A DNA stretch of 64,000 nucleotides, taken from contig NZ_BMNC01000002.1 of the NCBI RefSeq assembly GCF_014646255.1, forward strand, positions 432,140-496,139, written 5' to 3'. The notes beneath the pieces were generated by a model that did not search any database, had not been told where the DNA came from, and saw only the letters and a list, made by a program, of their open reading frames with translations. A program made the position numbers and the translations under genes. This document shows positions 28,838-37,280 of the stretch, one piece after another (position 1 is the stretch's first letter; every line of letters begins with the position of its first letter). The DNA comes from Lentzea pudingi (GTDB lineage Bacteria > Actinomycetota > Actinomycetes > Mycobacteriales > Pseudonocardiaceae).

Positions 28838-29149
28838 GACAATCACCCTAGATGTGATTCCGGGCCCCGGCGGGACGGCCGCGTGGTCCGGTCGGGTGGT
28901 GAGGGACCGGACCGGGGTGGTACCGCCGCCGCATGCACACCCCGGCCCGGGGGCCTTCTCGCCGGACCTCGCCGCCCTCGGTGGCCGGCGGCGCTGTCCG
29001 TCACCAGATCATCGCTGAGCGCACACGGGCAAGGTCAAGACCATGACGATCACTTGTCCGATTCCGGACATCAGCCATCGTGATGGCAGCGCTGAACCGG
29101 TGAGGAAACGGTTGACAAGGCCGTAAAGCCGGGGTGAGATACGGCCACT
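28838..29149. other. Divergent control region between GH92 and lacI genes
   Basis: 312 bases without a gene. Notable are TGTCCG-ATTC-CGGACA at 29055-29070 and GCCATC-GT-GATGGC at 29074-29087, both perfect inverted repeats, followed by the lacI promoter. The first is a good operator candidate for a second regulator of the mannoside genes. Confidence 0.5.
29112..29140 (+). promoter_or_regulatory. lacI promoter
   Basis: Perfect -35 TTGACA, 17-base spacer and a weak -10 TGAGAT. The predicted start lies about 3 bases before the ATG, and no ribosome-binding site precedes that ATG, so the transcript may be nearly leaderless. Confidence 0.45.
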
Positions 29150-30193
29150 ATGACAACGTTGTCCCCCAGCGGGCCCGTAGCCGGTCAGCGCAAGGTACGT
29201 CGCGCGACGATGAACGACGTCGCGCGGCTCGCGGGCGTGAGCATCAAGACCGTCTCGCGCGTGGTCAACGACGAGCCGGGCGTGCACCCGTCCACCGCCG
29301 AGCGCGTGCTCGCGGCCATCGACCAGCTCGGGTTCCGGCGGAACCTGAGTGCCCGCAACCTGCGCCGGGGCTCGTCCACCGGCACGATCGGGCTGGTGCT
29401 GGAGGACGTCGGCAACCCGTTCTACTCCGGCGTGACCCGGGCTGTCGAGGAAATCGCCCGTCTGCGCGGCAGACAGGTGATCTCGGGGTCGTCCGACGAG
29501 GACCCCGGGCGGGAACGCGAGCTGGCGCTGGAGTTCTGCTCGCGCAGGGTGGACGGGCTGCTGATCGTGCCCGCCGGCCTGCAGCACAGCTACCTGGTGC
29601 CGGAGATGCGCGCCGGGACGCCCGTGGTGTTCCTGGACCGGCCCGCGGGTGACGTCGTGGCCGACACGGTGCTGGTGGACAACATCGGCGGCACCGTCGA
29701 GGCGGTCACACACCTCGCCGCGCACGGACACCGCCGCATCGCGTTCCTCGGTGACGCGCCGGACATCTTCACCGCCAACGAGCGCCTCCGCGGTTACCGC
29801 GAGGGCTGCGTGCGGGCCGGCATCGGGTACCACGAGGAGCTCGTGGCGATGGGGCCGCACGACGAGAGCAGCGTCGCGACCACGTTGCAACGGCTGCACA
29901 CCATGCGTGAGCCCGCCACTGCTGTCGTGGCCGGCAACAACCGCATCACCGTGTACGTCCTCCGCGCGCTCGCGGGCGTCGCGGAACGGCCCGCCCTGGT
30001 GGGCTTCGACGACTTCGAACTCGCCGACCTGTTGTCGCCGCCGGTGACCGTGATCGCGCACGACGCGAGCGCGCTCGGCAAGGCGGCCACCGATTTGTTG
30101 TTCGCCCGCTTGGACGGCGACAACTCACCACCGCGCCGCGTCGTGCTGCCGGTGCGCTTGGTGCCACGAGGATCCGGGGAGGTCCACGCGTGA
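29150..30193 (+). CDS. LacI family repressor of mannoside genes
   Basis: LacI/GalR-type repressor of 347 residues: about 18 extra residues, then the helix-turn-helix TMNDVARLAGVSIKTVSRVVN with hinge helix, then a periplasmic-binding-like sensor domain (GTIGLVLEDVGNPFYSGV; VVFLDRPAGDVVADTVLVDN). It overlaps the isomerase gene by 4 bases and heads the operon. A perfect operator-like palindrome spans codons 1-5, so it likely represses itself; a second perfect copy lies at the permease start. The ligand is probably mannose, a mannose phosphate or a manno-oligosaccharide, inferred from the genes controlled. Confidence 0.9.
   Translation: MTTLSPSGPVAGQRKVRRATMNDVARLAGVSIKTVSRVVNDEPGVHPSTAERVLAAIDQLGFRRNLSARNLRRGSSTGTIGLVLEDVGNPFYSGVTRAVEEIARLRGRQVISGSSDEDPGRERELALEFCSRRVDGLLIVPAGLQHSYLVPEMRAGTPVVFLDRPAGDVVADTVLVDNIGGTVEAVTHLAAHGHRRIAFLGDAPDIFTANERLRGYREGCVRAGIGYHEELVAMGPHDESSVATTLQRLHTMREPATAVVAGNNRITVYVLRALAGVAERPALVGFDDFELADLLSPPVTVIAHDASALGKAATDLLFARLDGDNSPPRRVVLPVRLVPRGSGEVHA
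29152..29163. promoter_or_regulatory. LacI-type operator palindrome, copy 1
   Basis: GACAACGTTGTC, a perfect 12-bp palindrome with the central CG typical of LacI-family operators. It begins at the third base of the lacI start codon, ideal for autorepression. Identical sequence recurs 2.85 kb downstream. Confidence 0.7.
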
Positions 30194-31230
30194 GTTCTGG
30201 TGTGCTCCACCAGCCAGTCAACCTGCCTGCCAACCAGCCGAAGCAGTTCTACCGCGGCGGTGAGGCGATCGCCGCGCTGCGCGGCGGTACGAGCGGCGAC
30301 TTCGGCCCCGAGGACTGGGTGGCCTCCACGACGACGCTCTACGGCCGCAGCGACGCCGGGTTGACAACGTTGCCGAACGGCGTGCTCCTGCGTGACGCGG
30401 TGCAGGCGGACCCGACGGGGTGGCTCGGCGCGGACCACGCGGCGAAGTTCGGTGGCGACACGGCGTTGCTCGTCAAGCTGCTCGACGCGGGCCAGCGCCT
30501 GCCGGTGCACTGCCACCCGTCGAACGCCTTCGCGTCCTCGCACCTGAACTGCCGCCACGGCAAGACGGAAGCGTGGATCGTCGTCGGCACGACCGGCCCG
30601 GACCCGACCGTCTACATCGGATTCCGCGACGACGTGCCGGCCGAGACCGTCGCCGAGTGGGTCGCCACGCAGAACACCAGGGCGATGCTCGACGCGCTGA
30701 ACCCCGTGTGCGTCCGGGCCGGTGACACGGTGTTCGTGCCCGCCGGTGTGCCGCACGCGATCGGCGAGGGCGTGTTCATCGTCGAACTGCAGCAGCCCAC
30801 GGACTTCTCGGTGACGCTGGAGTGGCAGGGCTTCCTCGCCAACGGCGACATCGGCCACCTCGGCCTCGGCTACGACGTCGCGCTCGACTGCGTCGACCGG
30901 CAGGGCTGGAGCGGCAAGCTCGAGGAGCTGGTGCGCCAGACGTCCGCGAAGTGGGCGCCGTCGGTCGATCTCCTCGGCCGCGACGCGGACCCGTTCTTCC
31001 AGGCCGACCGCCTGCACGTGGAGGGCTCCTTCGCGCTGGAGCCGTCGTTCGCCGTGCTGGTCGTGCTGGAGGGTTCCGGCCAGCTCGGCGAGCTGGAGGT
31101 GCACAAGGGCAGCACCCTCGTCGTGCCGCACGCGGCCGGCGAGCTGGCGCTGTCCGGTGACCTGGTGGCGATCCGCTGCCGTCCGCCCGTTCTATCCGCT
31201 GTGTCGTCGATGGAGGATGTGACCGCGTGA
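30190..31230 (+). CDS. Class I mannose-6-phosphate isomerase
   Basis: Cupin-type isomerase of 346 residues converting mannose-6-phosphate to fructose-6-phosphate. Zinc-site motifs of class I enzymes are present: LPVHCHPSNAF followed by a KTEAW segment, and VFVPAGVPHAIGEGVFIVE with its His. A second cupin-like lobe forms the C-terminal 100 residues. The GTG start overlaps the lacI stop and the stop overlaps the ATPase start, so it is the second gene of a coupled operon. It links sugar import to glycolysis; a mannokinase is not in the window and must be elsewhere. Confidence 0.85.
   Translation: MSSGVLHQPVNLPANQPKQFYRGGEAIAALRGGTSGDFGPEDWVASTTTLYGRSDAGLTTLPNGVLLRDAVQADPTGWLGADHAAKFGGDTALLVKLLDAGQRLPVHCHPSNAFASSHLNCRHGKTEAWIVVGTTGPDPTVYIGFRDDVPAETVAEWVATQNTRAMLDALNPVCVRAGDTVFVPAGVPHAIGEGVFIVELQQPTDFSVTLEWQGFLANGDIGHLGLGYDVALDCVDRQGWSGKLEELVRQTSAKWAPSVDLLGRDADPFFQADRLHVEGSFALEPSFAVLVVLEGSGQLGELEVHKGSTLVVPHAAGELALSGDLVAIRCRPPVLSAVSSMEDVTA
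30363..30374. promoter_or_regulatory. LacI-type operator-like site inside isomerase gene
   Basis: GACAACGTTGCC, one mismatch from the palindrome at the lacI and permease starts. It lies within coding sequence and may be an auxiliary operator for looping or roadblock; it could also be chance. Confidence 0.4.
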
Positions 31231-31991
31231 GCCAGCCCCTGCTGGAGGCTCGTGATCTCACGAAGAGCTACGGCACCGTGGAAGCTCTCCGCGGTGCCTC
31301 CTTCACCGCCTACCCCGGTGAGGTCGTGTCGCTGATCGGCGACAACGGCGCGGGCAAGTCCACCCTGGTGAAGTGCCTGTCCGGGGTGGAGCAGCCGACC
31401 GGCGGCACGCTGACGTTCGACGGCGCGCCGCTGGTGCTGAACTCCCCCAACGACGCCCGCGACCTCGGCATCGAGACGGTGTTCCAGGACCTCGCGATCG
31501 CGCCGGACCTCGACCCGGCCGCGAACATGTTCCTGGGCAGGGAGATCCTCAAGCCCGGCGTCCTCGGGTTCTTCGGCGTGCTGGACAAGAAGGCGATGCG
31601 TCGGCAGGCCTCCGAGCACTTCACCCGGTTCGGCGCGACGCTGCAGAGCATCGACGTGCCGATCGCGGCGTTGTCCGGCGGCCAGCGCCAGTCCGTCGCC
31701 GTCGCACGGTCGGTGGCGTGGGCGTCGAAGCTCGTGTTCATGGACGAGCCGACAGCCGCACTCGGTGTGGTGCAACGGGAACGTGTGCTGGACGTGATCA
31801 GGCGCGTGCGCGACGAAGGCGTCGCCGTGGTGCTGATCTCGCACAACATGCCCGAGGTGCTCACGGTCTCCGACCGCGTCGAGGTGCTCCGCCTCGGCCG
31901 CCGGGTGGCCCGTTTCAAGGCTTCCGACACCAGCGTGGAAGAACTCGTCGGCGCGATGACCGGAGCGCTGACCCAGGAGGACGCAGCCTGA
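31227..31991 (+). CDS. CUT2 sugar ABC transporter ATP-binding protein, single-domain (FrcA-like)
   Basis: ATPase of 254 residues with Walker A GDNGAGKSTLVKCLSG, signature ALSGGQRQSVAVARS and Walker B LVFMDEPTAAL. It resembles RbsA/XylG proteins but has one nucleotide-binding domain, as in the FrcA subunit of the fructose/mannose/ribose importer. The start overlaps the isomerase stop by 4 bases and the stop overlaps the permease ATG. It should act as a homodimer with the adjacent permease. Confidence 0.88.
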   Translation: MSQPLLEARDLTKSYGTVEALRGASFTAYPGEVVSLIGDNGAGKSTLVKCLSGVEQPTGGTLTFDGAPLVLNSPNDARDLGIETVFQDLAIAPDLDPAANMFLGREILKPGVLGFFGVLDKKAMRRQASEHFTRFGATLQSIDVPIAALSGGQRQSVAVARSVAWASKLVFMDEPTAALGVVQRERVLDVIRRVRDEGVAVVLISHNMPEVLTVSDRVEVLRLGRRVARFKASDTSVEELVGAMTGALTQEDAA

Positions 31992-33025
31992 TGACCACCG
32001 AGAAGACAACGTTGTCATCTCTCCCGGACGAGCAGCACACGTCGCTGCTCAAACGGCTGACCGGCGCGAACACGCTCTGGATCGGCCTGGTGCTGCTGGT
32101 CCTGGTCGCCACGTTCGGCGCGATCCGGCCGGACGCGATCTTCCAGGTGACCACGCTGCAGTTCCTGCTCGCGGAGACCGCGGTGCTGCTGGTGCTGTCG
32201 GTCGGCATGACGTTCGTGATCATCACGTCCGGCATCGACCTGTCCGTCGGCTCGGTGCTGGTGTTCGCGAGCGTGTCGTCCGCGATGGCGATGAACGCGG
32301 TGTCCGGCGGTGACGCGACGAAGGCCGGTTGGGGCGTCATCGGGTTCGGGCTGCTCGTCGCCGTCGTCAGCGGCGCGGCGTGGGGCCTGCTCAACGGTCT
32401 GCTGATCTCATGGGCGAAGATCCCTCCGCTGATCGTGACGCTGGGGTCGTTCGGCGCGGCGCAGGGCGCGGCCCTGTTGCTGAACAACGGTTCCAACGTC
32501 TCCGGCATCCCGGACAAGCTGAACCGCACGTTCGGTTCCGGTACGTACCTCGGCATCCCGAACATCGTGATCGTGGCGGCGGTCGTCACCGCTCTGGGCG
32601 CGCTTCTGCTGAGCACCACGCGTTTCGGTCGCTACACCTACGCGGTCGGGTCGAACGAGGAAGCGGCCAGGCGCGTCGGCATCTCGATGCGCGGCCACCT
32701 GACGAAGGTGTACCTGCTCGCCGGCACGCTGGCGGGTCTCGCGGGGTTCATGGGCAACGCGTTCTTCCGCGTCGCGGTCGTCACGGGCCACGAGACGGAC
32801 AACCTGAACGCGATCGCCGCCGTCGTCCTGGGTGGGACGAGCATCTTCGGTGGCATGGGCTCGGTGCTGGGCACCGTCTTCGGCGTGTTCATCCCGGCGG
32901 TGCTGGAGAAGGGCCTCGTGATCATCGGGGTCAAGGAGTTCTGGCAGCCGATCGCCGTCGCGATCGTGCTGGTGGCCGCCGTGTGGCTGGACCAGACGCG
33001 GCGGCGGGCGCGCAACCAACGTTAG
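31991..33025 (+). CDS. CUT2 sugar ABC transporter permease (FrcC/RbsC-like)
   Basis: Integral membrane protein of 344 residues with about ten hydrophobic segments and the BPD_transp_2 hallmarks SVGMTFVIITSGIDLSVGS and the C-terminal AIAAVVLGGTSIFGGMGS. It shares one base with the ATPase stop (TGATG). The cytosolic N-terminal 30 residues include the codons that contain the second LacI-type palindrome. Likely imports mannose or manno-oligosaccharide, inferred from the neighbours. Confidence 0.9.
   Translation: MTTEKTTLSSLPDEQHTSLLKRLTGANTLWIGLVLLVLVATFGAIRPDAIFQVTTLQFLLAETAVLLVLSVGMTFVIITSGIDLSVGSVLVFASVSSAMAMNAVSGGDATKAGWGVIGFGLLVAVVSGAAWGLLNGLLISWAKIPPLIVTLGSFGAAQGAALLLNNGSNVSGIPDKLNRTFGSGTYLGIPNIVIVAAVVTALGALLLSTTRFGRYTYAVGSNEEAARRVGISMRGHLTKVYLLAGTLAGLAGFMGNAFFRVAVVTGHETDNLNAIAAVVLGGTSIFGGMGSVLGTVFGVFIPAVLEKGLVIIGVKEFWQPIAVAIVLVAAVWLDQTRRRARNQR
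32005..32016. promoter_or_regulatory. LacI-type operator palindrome, copy 2
   Basis: GACAACGTTGTC again, perfect, in codons 5-9 of the permease gene. Being inside the operon, it may act as an internal operator giving separate control of permease and binding protein, or as a roadblock site. Confidence 0.6.
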
Positions 33026-33042
33026 GGAGAGGTGCTGGACCA

Positions 33043-34017
33043 ATGAAGATCCGCTCCGCAGTGGCTGTGTCAGCCGCTTTCCTGCTGGCCGCGTGTGGCG
33101 GCGGTGGCCAGATCGGTGACTCGAACTCTGGCGGCTCCGCCGCGAACAAGAAGCTGGTGCTGATCCCCGGCATCACCGCGGAACCGTTCTACATCTCGAT
33201 GCAGTGCGGTTTCGAGGAGGCTGCGAAGGCCGCGGGGTACGAGTTCGACACCCAGGCCCCCGCGAAGTTCGACGCGGCGCAGCAGACCCCGATCGTCACC
33301 GGCATCCTCGCGTCGAAGCCGGCCGCGGTCCTCATCGCTCCGACCGACGACAAGGCCATGGCCGGCCCCATGAAGCAGCTCAAGGACGCCGGCATCAAGG
33401 TCGTCGAGGTCGACACCAAGCTGCAGGACACCTCGATCGGCGTCTCGTCGATCTCGTCCGACAACGAGCAGGGCGGCAAGCTCGCCGCCGAGACGCTGAA
33501 CAAGCTCACCGCCGGCAAGTCCGGCTCGGTCCTGGTGCTCAACACCAAGGCCGGCACCTCCACCACGGATGCCCGCGCCAAGGGCTTCGAGGACGCCATC
33601 AAGGCCTACCCGAACCTCAAGTACATCGGGCAGCAGTACACCGACAACGAGCCCGCCACCGCGGCCTCGAAGGTGACCGCGACCCTGGCCGCGAACCCCG
33701 ACCTGATCGGCGTGTTCGCGACGAACCTCAACTCCGGCGAGGGCGCGGCGACCGGCCTGCGCAACGCGGGCAAGACCGGCGCGGTCAACCTGGTCGGCTT
33801 CGACGCCTCGCCGAAGCAGGTGGAGGACCTGCAGGCGGGCATCGTGCAGGCCCTGATCGCGCAGGACCCCGCCACGATCGGCAAGCAGGGCGTCGAACAG
33901 GCACTGGCCGCGATCGACGGCAAGGAGAACAAGCGGAACATCGAGACCGAGCTCGTCGCCATCACGAAGGACGACGCGGCGGCCAACTCGAAGTACTTCT
34001 ACAAGAAGTCCTGCTGA
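33043..34017 (+). CDS. Sugar-binding lipoprotein of the mannoside ABC importer
   Basis: Binding protein of 324 residues; signal peptide with lipobox LLAAC, a short Gly/Ser linker, then a periplasmic-binding protein type 1 fold (KLVLIPGITAEPFYISMQCG; LIAPTDDKAMAGPMKQLKDAG; NLVGFDASPKQVEDL). It is the extracellular receptor for the CUT2 importer. The ATG has GGGAGAGG upstream and is 17 bases from the permease stop. Last gene of the operon, followed directly by a strong terminator hairpin. Confidence 0.92.
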   Translation: MKIRSAVAVSAAFLLAACGGGGQIGDSNSGGSAANKKLVLIPGITAEPFYISMQCGFEEAAKAAGYEFDTQAPAKFDAAQQTPIVTGILASKPAAVLIAPTDDKAMAGPMKQLKDAGIKVVEVDTKLQDTSIGVSSISSDNEQGGKLAAETLNKLTAGKSGSVLVLNTKAGTSTTDARAKGFEDAIKAYPNLKYIGQQYTDNEPATAASKVTATLAANPDLIGVFATNLNSGEGAATGLRNAGKTGAVNLVGFDASPKQVEDLQAGIVQALIAQDPATIGKQGVEQALAAIDGKENKRNIETELVAITKDDAAANSKYFYKKSC

Positions 34018-34022
34018 CCCGG

Positions 34023-34058
34023 ATCGGACGCACCAGGGCCTTCCCTGGTGCGTCCGAT
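34023..34058 (+). terminator. Terminator of the mannoside operon
   Basis: Perfect 16-bp stem (arm ATCGGACGCACCAGGG) with a CCTT loop, five bases past the binding-protein stop. No T-tract follows, as is usual in these genomes. Confidence 0.85.
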
Positions 34059-34183
34059 GACGTACGTCATCAGGGTTTGCCCGCAACGGCGTAAGACGAG
34101 AGTCGTACCCGTTCGCCTCCGAAAGGCCGATGCTGCCACCCCCTGGGAACCGATGAGCTGTAGGCACATTGGAGGGGGCTCGA

Positions 34184-35710
34184 ATGCTACGAAGGAAAAT
34201 CGCGGCATCACTCGCCGTCGTCACGACCACATCGCTGCTCGTCGCACCACAGGCGCTGGCAGCACCGCCACAGCAGATCCAGTGGCAGAAGTGCTTCGAC
34301 ACTCCGCCGCCCGGTTTCCCGGCAGGCTCCGAACGACTGGAGTGCGGCAGCTTCACCGCGCCGATGGACTGGAACAACCCGCGCAACGGCAAGACCATCA
34401 CCATCGCGGTCAGCCGCCTGACGCCGAAGAGCGGCACGGCGAAGTCCACGGTCTTCACCAACCCCGGCGGCCCAGGCGGTCCCGGACGCACGATCCCGCT
34501 GCTCTACCTCGACCGGCCGAAGCTCAGCGAGAACGCCGAGATCATCGGCATCGACGTGCGCGGCACCGGCGCGAGCAGCAACGTCACGTGCGGCAGCTTC
34601 AACACCGAAGACCAGGTCGATCCGCGTGACCGCAGCAAGGCCAACCTGGACCTGCTCTACGGCGGCATGGAGCTGCTCGCGAAGTTCTGCCAGACCAAGT
34701 CCGGTGAGTTCGGCAGGTACGTCTCCACCGAGCAGACGGTGAAGGACCTCGACCTGCTGCGCCAGGTGCTCGGCAAGAAGAAGGTCAGCTGGCTCGGCTA
34801 CTCGGGCGGCAGCTGGATGGGCGCCTACTACGCCACGTACTTCCCCAAGACGCTCGACCGGATCGTGCTCGACTCCAACGTCGACTGGACGTCGCCGTGG
34901 CAGCCGATCTTCGACGACTGGGGCATGGCCTTCGAGCGCCGGTTCCGCGTCGACTTCCTGCCGTGGGTGGCGAAGTACGACAACGTCTACCACCTGGGCA
35001 AGACCGGCGAGGAGGTGCGCCAGTCCTACGAACGCACCCGCGCCAAGCTGAACGAGCAGCCCGTCACGCGGCCGGAAGGCGTGTACAACGGCGTGACGCT
35101 CGATTTCCTGCTGCGCGGCACGCTCTACAGCAAGGACAGCTTCGCCGACGGCGCGCGGACGTTCGCCGAACTGGCCGGTGCGGTGCCCGCGCGGATGAAC
35201 GCGCTGGCGAACTACCCGGACGCCCAGACCGGCACCGCCTACTCGATCCTCTGCAACGACACCCCGTTCCACGGCGGCAGGAAGTTCCTGGAACGCGACG
35301 GTGCGCGGGACGGGGCCAAGTGGCCACTCGTCGGCTACACGCAGATCGCCGGCCCGTGCGCGTTCTGGGACCGGCCGAACGTGAACCTCAAGCAGCCGAA
35401 CGGGATCGGCGTCGCTCCGACGTTGATGGTGCAGTCGGTGCGCGACCCCGCGACGCCGATCGAGCAGGCGCAGCGGGCTCACCGGAACTTCAAGGGTTCC
35501 GTGCTGCTCACCGTCGAGGACGAGGGCGACCACGGCATCTACGGATTCGGGAACCCGTGCGTGAACGACGTCGTCGAGCGCTACCTCGTCGACGGCGTCA
35601 CTCCCGCGAAGGACCTGTCCTGCCCCGGCGTTCCGCTGCCCGCTCCCGGCGAGAACAGCGGCACCTCGCTCACGGACGCACGCAGGCTCGCCACCCACCT
35701 CGGCAAGTAG
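34184..35710 (+). CDS. Secreted S33 family peptidase (tripeptidyl aminopeptidase-like), copy 1
   Basis: Exported alpha/beta hydrolase of 508 residues, like Streptomyces SlpD/SlpE and tripeptidyl aminopeptidases. Signal peptide ending near PQALAAPP; oxyanion region VFTNPGGPGG; nucleophile Ser in LGYSGGSWMG; C-terminal TAP-like domain with the Asp in SVRDPATP and His in DEGDHGIYG. It should remove N-terminal peptides from extracellular substrates. The ATG follows GGAGGGGG. A paralogue begins 13 bases downstream. Confidence 0.9.
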   Translation: MLRRKIAASLAVVTTTSLLVAPQALAAPPQQIQWQKCFDTPPPGFPAGSERLECGSFTAPMDWNNPRNGKTITIAVSRLTPKSGTAKSTVFTNPGGPGGPGRTIPLLYLDRPKLSENAEIIGIDVRGTGASSNVTCGSFNTEDQVDPRDRSKANLDLLYGGMELLAKFCQTKSGEFGRYVSTEQTVKDLDLLRQVLGKKKVSWLGYSGGSWMGAYYATYFPKTLDRIVLDSNVDWTSPWQPIFDDWGMAFERRFRVDFLPWVAKYDNVYHLGKTGEEVRQSYERTRAKLNEQPVTRPEGVYNGVTLDFLLRGTLYSKDSFADGARTFAELAGAVPARMNALANYPDAQTGTAYSILCNDTPFHGGRKFLERDGARDGAKWPLVGYTQIAGPCAFWDRPNVNLKQPNGIGVAPTLMVQSVRDPATPIEQAQRAHRNFKGSVLLTVEDEGDHGIYGFGNPCVNDVVERYLVDGVTPAKDLSCPGVPLPAPGENSGTSLTDARRLATHLGK

Positions 35711-35723
35711 AAGGGGGAAACAC

Positions 35724-37241
35724 ATGTACCGCAAGAGAATCGCGGCGACGCTCACCGCCGTCACCGCCACCTCGCTGCTGGTCGCCCCACCGGCCCAGGC
35801 GGCCGGCCTGGCCGACCAGAAGATCGCGTGGGAGCAGTGCACCGACGAGCCCGGCTTCGAACGGCTGCAGTGCGGCAGCTTCACCGCGCCGATGGACTGG
35901 CACAACCCGCGCAACGGCAAGACCATCACGATCGCGGTCAGCCGCACGGTTCCGAAGTCCGGCAAGGCGAAGTCCGCGGTCTTCACCAACCCCGGCGGGC
36001 CGGGCGGTGAAGGACGCACGATGCCGATGGTCTTCCTCGATCGCCCGAAGCTCAGCGAGAACGCCGAGGTCTACGGCATCGACGTGCGCGGCACGGGCGC
36101 CAGCGACAACGTCACGTGCGGCGGCTACCAACACCGGTTCACCGTCGACTGGCGTGACCGCAGCAGGGCGAACCTCGACCTGGTCTACGGCGGCATGGAG
36201 CTGCAGGCGAAGTTCTGCCAGACCAAGTCCGGCGAGCTCGGCCGGTACATCACCACCGAGCAGACCGTGCGCGACCTCGACCTGCTGCGCCAGGTCATCG
36301 GCAGGAAGAAGGTCAGCTGGGTCGGGTACTCCGGCGGCAGCTGGATGGGCGCCCACTACGCCACGTACTTCCCCAAGACGCTCGACAAGGTCGTGCTCGA
36401 CTCCAACACCGAGTTCACCGAGTCGTGGCAGGAGGTCTTCGACAACCTCCCGCCCGGCGCCGAGCTCCGGTTCCGCGCGGACTTCCTGCCGTGGGTGGCG
36501 AAGTACGACGCCGTGTTCCACCTCGGCAAGACCGCGGAGGAGGTGCGCCAGACCTACGAGTCCACGCGTGCCAGGCTCGCCGAGCAGCCCTTCACGCTGC
36601 CCGACGGCACCGTCGTCACGTCCGTCCTGCTGGACGCCCTGATCTTCACGGGCCTCTACAGCAAGGACTCGTTCGAGCCGACGGCACAGCTGCTCGGCAT
36701 GATCGCCCACCCCGGTGTGCAGGCGCTGGCCGCACCGAAGCAGTACCCGGACCGCGTGATGGGCACGCAGATGGCGATCGTCTGCAACGACACCCCGTTC
36801 CGCGGCGACCGGAAGTCGTTGGAGCGCGAGGGGAACCGGAGCGTCAGGAAGAACCCGCTCGTCGGCGGTTTCCAGGTCACCGGGCCGTGCGCGTGGTGGG
36901 ACCGGCCGGACGTGAACCTCAAGCGCCCCAACGGCAAGGGCGTCGACTCGGCGCTGATGGTGCAGTCGGTGCGCGACCCCGCGACACCTCTCGCGGGCGC
37001 CCAGCGGGCGCACGCCAAGTTCGCGAACTCGCGCCTGCTGACGGTGCGCGACGAGGGTGACCACGGCATCTACGGGTTCGGCAACGGCTGCGTCAACGAC
37101 GTGGTCGAGCGCTACCTCGTCGACGGCGTGGTGCCGGCGAAGGACCTGAGCTGTCCCGGGATCCCGTTGCCGGAACCGGGTCAGAGCACGGGCAACCCGC
37201 TCGCCAAGGCACGCGAACTGGCGGTCCGGCTCGGCTGGTGA
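35724..37241 (+). CDS. Secreted S33 family peptidase, copy 2
   Basis: Paralogue of the preceding gene, 505 residues, alike throughout, including the signal peptide (LLVAPPAQAAG), VFTNPGGPGG, nucleophile VGYSGGSWMG, SVRDPATP and DEGDHGIYG. The two diverge most in the lid region between residues 230 and 330, which shapes substrate access, so they may differ in specificity. AAGGGGGAA precedes the ATG. A hairpin terminator follows. Confidence 0.9.
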   Translation: MYRKRIAATLTAVTATSLLVAPPAQAAGLADQKIAWEQCTDEPGFERLQCGSFTAPMDWHNPRNGKTITIAVSRTVPKSGKAKSAVFTNPGGPGGEGRTMPMVFLDRPKLSENAEVYGIDVRGTGASDNVTCGGYQHRFTVDWRDRSRANLDLVYGGMELQAKFCQTKSGELGRYITTEQTVRDLDLLRQVIGRKKVSWVGYSGGSWMGAHYATYFPKTLDKVVLDSNTEFTESWQEVFDNLPPGAELRFRADFLPWVAKYDAVFHLGKTAEEVRQTYESTRARLAEQPFTLPDGTVVTSVLLDALIFTGLYSKDSFEPTAQLLGMIAHPGVQALAAPKQYPDRVMGTQMAIVCNDTPFRGDRKSLEREGNRSVRKNPLVGGFQVTGPCAWWDRPDVNLKRPNGKGVDSALMVQSVRDPATPLAGAQRAHAKFANSRLLTVRDEGDHGIYGFGNGCVNDVVERYLVDGVVPAKDLSCPGIPLPEPGQSTGNPLAKARELAVRLGW

Positions 37242-37250
37242 CGCTCGGAG

Positions 37251-37279
37251 CCGCGGCGGTCGCGCGTCGGCCGCCGCGG
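37251..37279. terminator. Hairpin between convergent genes
   Basis: Nine-bp stem CCGCGGCGG/CCGCCGCGG with an 11-base loop, directly after the second peptidase gene and reaching to two bases before the end of the opposing gene. Confidence 0.6.
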
Positions 37280-37280
37280 T

